Origin: Campylobacterales bacterium
GTDB taxonomy: Bacteria; Campylobacterota; Campylobacteria; Campylobacterales; QNZT01
Reading direction: 5' to 3'
Assembly (NCBI GenBank): GCA_015489185.1
Contig: WGAE01000233.1
Location: 1 to 18,603, forward strand
DNA length: 18,603 nucleotides
Shown here: piece by piece, positions 14,844-18,603 of the stretch
How the letters are laid out: each line of letters starts with the position of its first letter
Numbering within the stretch: position 1 is the first letter of the stretch
The notes under the pieces: model-generated
Databases searched by the model: none
The model's input: only the letters and a program-made list of their open reading frames with translations
What the model was told of the DNA's origin: nothing
Position numbers and translations under genes: made by a program

Positions 14844-15554
14844 ATGGGAAGAGCGTTTGAGTACAGACGTGCCGCAAAAGAGAAGCGCTGGGACAAGATG
14901 TCCAAAGTCTTTCCCCGTCTGGCGAAATCGATTACGATTGCTGCCAAAGAGGGTGGTCCCGATCCTGATCTGAATCCGAAGCTTCGCGCCGCGATTCAGA
15001 CAGCCAAAGCCCAGAATCTGCCCAAAGAGAATATCGAACGGGCGATTCAGCGTGCAACAGGTAAAGATGCCGACCAGATTCAGGAGGTGCACTACGAAGG
15101 AAAAGGACCACACGGTTCACTTTTCATCGTCGAGTGTGCGACGGACAACAATACCCGAACGGTCGCCAATATCAAAGCGATTTTCAACAAAAACGGCGGA
15201 GAGCCGCTCAACAAAGGCTCGCTCGACTTTATGTTCACCCGCAAAACGGTGATCGAGTTCGATAAAAAAGAGGATATGGATCTTGAAGAGATCGAGCTGG
15301 AGCTGATCGACGCGGGACTTGAAGAGATGGAGGTTGAAGAGGATACGGTAACGCTATACGCCCCTTTTACCAGTTTTGGAGCACTCAACAAAGCGGTTGA
15401 AAATATGGGTATTGAAGTGCGCAAATCGTCAGTGAAATATATTCCCAATTCACCGATCGAATTGAGTGAAGAGCAGATGCAGGATGTCGAAAAACTGTTG
15501 GATAAGATCGAAGAGGATGATGACGTCCAGGCGGTTTACACAAATATCGCCTGA
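14844..15554 (+). CDS. yebC: YebC/PmpR (TACO1) family protein
   Basis: 236 residues, normal for the family. It starts MGRAFEYRRAAKEKRWDKM, the Campylobacterota-type variant of the usual MAGHSKW start. The three-domain core is seen: AKSITIAAKEGGPDPDLNPKL in two parts, LRAAIQTAKAQNLPKENIERAI, the strand HYEGKGPHG, and DNNTRTVANIKAIFNKNGG. The C-terminal domain is acidic. Family members were described as DNA-binding regulators and more recently as ribosome-associated factors that relieve stalling on difficult peptide sequences, so the regulator label should be used with care. GAGGAT and an extended -10 precede the ATG. Confidence 0.95.
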   Translation: MGRAFEYRRAAKEKRWDKMSKVFPRLAKSITIAAKEGGPDPDLNPKLRAAIQTAKAQNLPKENIERAIQRATGKDADQIQEVHYEGKGPHGSLFIVECATDNNTRTVANIKAIFNKNGGEPLNKGSLDFMFTRKTVIEFDKKEDMDLEEIELELIDAGLEEMEVEEDTVTLYAPFTSFGALNKAVENMGIEVRKSSVKYIPNSPIELSEEQMQDVEKLLDKIEEDDDVQAVYTNIA

Positions 15555-15557
15555 CAT

Positions 15558-15588
15558 TTCATGAAGAGGCGATTTACCTCTTCATGAA
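15558..15588. terminator. Convergent hairpin between yebC and the small exported protein gene
   Basis: A perfect 12-bp stem, TTCATGAAGAGG (15558-15569) with its complement at 15577-15588, has a seven-base loop. It lies between two converging stop codons. T runs are short on both sides, so it may act as a weak two-way terminator or as an mRNA 3' stabiliser. Confidence 0.55.
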
Positions 15589-15594
15589 GATGAT

Positions 15595-15945
15595 TTACTG
15601 ATAGGGAATGACACGGACGTTGAGTCTGACATCTCCCATATTGAGCCAAACTTTCTCTTTAAGCGGAATTTTCGCTTTTTGCTTGTGAAATTTGCCGTTG
15701 ACGGTCAGATTGGTATAAACGGTTGCCATACCGTTTTTCTCTCCCGCAACTTCGACCAGAAGTTCGTAGCTATACTTTCCTTTTTTCGCTTCGGCGACTC
15801 CCGCCTGACCGACCGGAGAGATGAGCGCCGGTGAATCGATAACCTTTTTATTTTTAGAGATGATTGTCTCGATCATATAGGTGTTCGCGGCAAAAAGAGA
15901 TGTGCTCAGAGCCAGTGCGGCAAGTCCCGCAATCCATTTTCGCAT
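15595..15945 (-). CDS. Small exported protein of unknown function
   Basis: 116 residues from the ATG at 15945, chosen because AAGGAGG lies directly upstream and a signal peptide starts there (MRKWIAGLAALALSTSLFA, cut before ANTYM). The frame extends to 16005, but that stretch has no ribosome site and would hide the signal peptide. The mature part (about 97 residues) is predicted beta-rich: VIDSPALISPVGQAGVAEA, YSYELLVEVAGE, ATVYTNLTVNGKFHKQ and VRLNVRVIPYQ. The 'sPaLisPvGqaG' stretch faintly recalls short secretin-like strands, but I do not assign a family. It is periplasmic, monocistronic, and converges with yebC. Confidence 0.75.
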   Translation of the reverse strand: MRKWIAGLAALALSTSLFAANTYMIETIISKNKKVIDSPALISPVGQAGVAEAKKGKYSYELLVEVAGEKNGMATVYTNLTVNGKFHKQKAKIPLKEKVWLNMGDVRLNVRVIPYQ

Positions 15946-16080
15946 AAAATCCTCCTTATGGTAAAACTGTATGATAGTGAAATATGTTAAACAAAAACTT
16001 ACCAAAAAGAGTATCGGTTAAATTAAAATTTACTTTAATGGTTTGATTGATATTTTTTATTAAGTTTGATAAGCGTTACG

Positions 16081-16105
16081 AAAAACCCCGTTTTTCGGGA
16101 TTTTT
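16081..16105 (-). terminator. Terminator of the nitrate/nitrite reductase operon
   Basis: Read on the minus strand, AAAAATCCCG, loop AAAAA and CGGGGTTTTT form a 10-bp stem (one T-G pair) with U-rich end, 15 bases after the nirA stop. It is nearly symmetric, so it could also act on the other strand. Confidence 0.8.
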
Positions 16106-16120
16106 CATCGTAAAAAGCGC

Positions 16121-18037
16121 TTAGAATGTAGTCAGATCGATCAGCAGTTCGGAGAAGACTTTTGCCCGTGTTTTGTCCGAAGCGAGCATCTTATCGAGAA
16201 TCGGCCGGAGGGCTTCAGGGAAAGGTGTGCCAATTTTGACACTCTTTTGCGACGGATCGGGGGCGAATTCGGCAACCAGTTTGTAGGGGCTCTCCCCGTG
16301 TACGGCACGGTAGATTCTTTCACCGAAGTCGAAGATCTCGAACGCTTCATGCGCTTTGGTTTTCGGAGTTTTGCTGAGGTGGAGTTTGTACTCCGGTTTG
16401 CCGTATACTTTATCGATACGATAATTGTACGCAATCATGAAGGCGAGGGCGGGGAAGGAGTATCTGGTTAGCAGCCGGTCGTAGAACTGTTCGAAGGTTT
16501 CGTTCGGTTGTTTGAGGTTTTGGTACTGTTCGATCAGTTGCTCCAGAAACTCTCCGGCATACACCAACGGGATCGCTTTGAGGAGTGTTTTCGCTTCGGC
16601 GCTTTCATTGAGCATTTTACCGCCGAGCAATATATCCACACCCTCGACCGCTTTGCCCCCGATTTTCGCCTTGCATCCGAGCAATCCGATATCTCCTAGT
16701 TCATGTAAACCGCACCCTTTGACGCATGCAGACCAGTAGATGCGCACTTTGCCGTCGGGAAGGTCGAACTTTTCACTTAGATAGGCGCTGACACGCAGGG
16801 CATCCGATTTGCCTTTGATGACGCCGAACGAACATGTCTCACTACCCGCACAAGAGATGAGGTGGTTGAAGAAAGGGGTATTGATATTTTTGTACTTCTC
16901 GAAGAGTTCCCAGTCGAGCACTTTAGCGATATCTTCTTGTTTGATGCCGGTGATGTAGAGGTTCTGATCGACGCTGAGGCGTACGCCGCTGCCGTAGATT
17001 TCAGCGATCTCTCCCGCCTGTTTCATCGCGTCGCCGTCGAAGATTCCCGCCGGAACGATGCAGTGCAGGGCGAAGGTGCCGTCCTTTTGCTGGATGCGTC
17101 CGTGGATCGCTTCATGGTGATCGAGCTGCACCAGAGTTTCGCCGCCTGTCAGAAAGTCGATGCCGCTCTCTTCGCGAATCGCTTCGACGAGCGTTTCCAT
17201 CCCGACCGCTTCGATGAAGAAGTGCAGACGGTTTTTGTTGCGGTTGTCGCGAAAACCGTAGGCTTTAAAGATCGTGATCAGCGACTCGAAAAAGGCGACG
17301 GCCTCCGCTTCGTTTTGCAAAAAGACGTCCGCTTTTTTCGCCAGCATCCCGACACGACCGCCCAGATAGACGTTGTAGCCGTAGATACCCTCCTTTTGCG
17401 CCAGTACGAAACAGCAGTCATGGGCGAAGACGTTACAGCGGTTGGCATAGTTGCCGGAGATGGAGGTGTTGAATTTGCGTGGCAGGGTGCCGATCCACGC
17501 CTCCTTTTTCAAAAAGATCTCCTGCATCTTTAAAAGCGTCGGATAACTCTCGATCACATTGTCGTAGCTGAGTCCGTCGAGCGGATCGGTGACGATGTTG
17601 CGCAGGTTGTCGATACCGGTCTGGTAGGTGGTGATCCCGACACTCTCTAGCTCCTCCAGCACCGTGGGCAGATCTTCGATCTTCAGATAGCGCAGTTCGA
17701 TCTGCATCCGCGTCGTGATGTCGATGTAGTTGTTGCCGTATGTTTTGGCGACTTCGCCCACCTTTTTCGCCTGCTCGGGGGTCATCTGCCCGCCCGGGAT
17801 CCGTACCCGCAACATGAAGTGGTTTTTGCCGTTTGGTTTCTCTTTGTCGAAGATGCCGAAATATTTCAAAAAGACCGCCTTGTCCTCTTTGGGGATCGCA
17901 TCGTACCCCTCTTTGGCGAACTGTTTCAGACGATCCATTGCTTCGTCGGGGGTATAGAGCGCTTTGGTCTTTTCGACTTTGTTGATTTTAGTGTTGCGCT
18001 GCTCGCTGATGGTTTGGATTTTGGCTAATGCACTCAT
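16121..18037 (-). CDS. nirA: Ferredoxin-type assimilatory nitrite reductase (siroheme/4Fe-4S)
   Basis: 638 residues. It reduces nitrite to ammonium with six electrons, probably from ferredoxin. Two half-repeats typical of nitrite/sulfite reductases are seen. The cluster/siroheme Cys are C396, C402 (CAGSETC) and C438, C442 (CVKGC). Substrate-site residues fit R110 (TTRMQ), R146 (NLRNIVTDP), K188 and N190 in PRKFN. In plant nitrite reductase the matching pair is Lys and Asn, whereas sulfite reductases have a second Lys, so N190 favours nitrite. About 100 extra residues follow the usual end (after roughly 535), without Cys, of unknown role. AGAGGA precedes the ATG. Its ATGA (18034-18037) overlaps the stop of the nitrate reductase gene, so the two enzymes are translated together. 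A sulfite substrate is the main alternative. Confidence 0.88.
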   Translation of the reverse strand: MSALAKIQTISEQRNTKINKVEKTKALYTPDEAMDRLKQFAKEGYDAIPKEDKAVFLKYFGIFDKEKPNGKNHFMLRVRIPGGQMTPEQAKKVGEVAKTYGNNYIDITTRMQIELRYLKIEDLPTVLEELESVGITTYQTGIDNLRNIVTDPLDGLSYDNVIESYPTLLKMQEIFLKKEAWIGTLPRKFNTSISGNYANRCNVFAHDCCFVLAQKEGIYGYNVYLGGRVGMLAKKADVFLQNEAEAVAFFESLITIFKAYGFRDNRNKNRLHFFIEAVGMETLVEAIREESGIDFLTGGETLVQLDHHEAIHGRIQQKDGTFALHCIVPAGIFDGDAMKQAGEIAEIYGSGVRLSVDQNLYITGIKQEDIAKVLDWELFEKYKNINTPFFNHLISCAGSETCSFGVIKGKSDALRVSAYLSEKFDLPDGKVRIYWSACVKGCGLHELGDIGLLGCKAKIGGKAVEGVDILLGGKMLNESAEAKTLLKAIPLVYAGEFLEQLIEQYQNLKQPNETFEQFYDRLLTRYSFPALAFMIAYNYRIDKVYGKPEYKLHLSKTPKTKAHEAFEIFDFGERIYRAVHGESPYKLVAEFAPDPSQKSVKIGTPFPEALRPILDKMLASDKTRAKVFSELLIDLTTF

Positions 18038-18603
18038 GCGTTCCTCTCACTTTTTTCGATTTTTTCGGTTTTTGTTTTAGATTCTGTGGTTGTGCCCTCA
18101 TAGGCGAGGCTTCCGGAGATCTCCTTCTCTTCCATCCTGATGCCTTCAGGCACCTTCTCGCTGCTGATCTGTACGGCGCACTGCTTGAAGTTTGGTTCGA
18201 ACGAATAGGGATCGAACTCGTCGATTGTCAGGTTGTTGATCAGTTTTTCACCGAAGTGAAACGGCACGAAACAGTTGCCTTCGCGCACCAGTTCGGTCAC
18301 TTTGACCAGCAACTCCCGCACCTCGCCCCGCGCCGATCTGATCGTGATTCTGTCACCGCTTTGGACCTGCAGTTTCTCGGCGTCTTTGGGGTTGATCTCG
18401 CACCAGCTTTCGGGCGCCAGATCGTTGAGGATTTTGATCGTTTTGGTTTTGGTTCGGGTGTGCCACTGTTCAACGGTACGTCCGGTGTTAAGGGTCAGCG
18501 GGAAGTCGGGGTTGCAACTTTCGCTGAGCGGCTTCCAGTCGACCGGCAGCAACTTCGCTTTGCCGTCTTCGGTCGCAAAGGCGAACGCTTCGTCGTAGAG
18601 CCG
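18034..18603 (-). CDS. Assimilatory nitrate reductase, C-terminal part (5' end outside window)
   Basis: 189 residues are visible and the frame is open to the window edge; a TTG at 18552 is internal, not the start. The segment is the molybdopterin-dinucleotide-binding domain of the DMSO-reductase family. FPLTLNTGRTVEQWHTRTKT contacts the cofactor in the nitrate reductase branch. It is followed by EINPKDAEKLQVQSGDRITI, then VREGNCFVPFHFGE, NNLTIDEFDPYSFEPNFKQC. The last 30 residues are a Lys/Thr/Glu/Ser-rich tail with no added Fe-S domain. The enzyme reduces nitrate to nitrite in the cytoplasm; the product passes to the nirA-like enzyme, whose gene overlaps this one by four bases. It could be called nasA, narB or napA-like; the neighbour supports the assimilatory form. 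Confidence 0.85.
   Translation of the reverse strand, partial: RLYDEAFAFATEDGKAKLLPVDWKPLSESCNPDFPLTLNTGRTVEQWHTRTKTKTIKILNDLAPESWCEINPKDAEKLQVQSGDRITIRSARGEVRELLVKVTELVREGNCFVPFHFGEKLINNLTIDEFDPYSFEPNFKQCAVQISSEKVPEGIRMEEKEISGSLAYEGTTTESKTKTEKIEKSERNA

Noticed and set aside
15946..16005. N-terminal extension of the small exported protein
   Set aside because: It would bury the signal peptide and has no ribosome site, while AAGGAGG precedes the ATG at 15945.
16862..17533. 223-codon open frame opposite nirA
   Set aside because: It overlaps the conserved half-repeats of nirA fully and has no recognisable domain or start signal.
16121..18603. Possible dissimilatory (respiratory) nitrate reduction locus
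   Set aside because: The siroheme nitrite reductase with overlapping molybdopterin reductase is the assimilatory arrangement; no cytochrome, NapGH-like or NarHI-like genes are visible in the window.

Overview
The window reads as chromosomal DNA of a Campylobacterota (former Epsilonproteobacteria) member, most like the Sulfurovum/Sulfuricurvum/Sulfurimonas group. The grounds are the UPF0323 lipoprotein next to a glutathionylspermidine-synthase-like gene, the diverged YebC N-terminus (MGRAFEYRRAAKEKRWDKM), promoters with a strong extended -10 and little -35, and moderate GC. No tRNA, rRNA, CRISPR array, integrase or transposase was seen. Genes are densely packed on both strands, and no gene-free stretch exceeds 300 bases. 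The species assignment is an inference.

Layout. 1-2168 (+): C-terminal part of a large surface or secreted protein with a GEVED domain, closed by a GC-rich terminator. 2356-4197 (-): membrane c-di-GMP protein with a degenerate GGDEF and an intact EAL domain. 4316-5086 (+): NYN nuclease-fold protein with a C-terminal OST-HTH/LOTUS domain. 5163-7881 (-): response regulator, histidine kinase and a secreted seven-repeat propeller protein, in that order of transcription. 8012-8521 (+): PrcB-like lipoprotein. 8531-11547 (-): tight operon purT, UPF0323 lipoprotein, glutathionylspermidine-synthase-like enzyme. 11652-13345 (+): small membrane protein, then an exported rhodanese coupled to a four-helix membrane protein. 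13414-14574 (+): second propeller protein, paralogous to the first. 14586-14774: nested palindromic element. 14844-15554 (+): YebC. 15595-15945 (-): small exported protein. 16121-18603 (-): assimilatory nitrate reduction, with the end of a molybdopterin nitrate reductase overlapping a nirA-like siroheme nitrite reductase.

Working together: the last two genes take nitrate to ammonium. purT adds a formate-dependent purine step, and its two translationally linked partners look like an envelope-associated amide-ligase/lipoprotein pair. The two-component pair may control itself and the downstream propeller gene.

The least explained structure is a 189-bp element of three nested inverted repeats just downstream of one propeller gene. 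A 71-bp half copy lies just downstream of the paralogous propeller gene about 9.5 kb away. A possible AUC start codon (11691) and two candidate leaderless starts (4316, 7863) are also worth checking.
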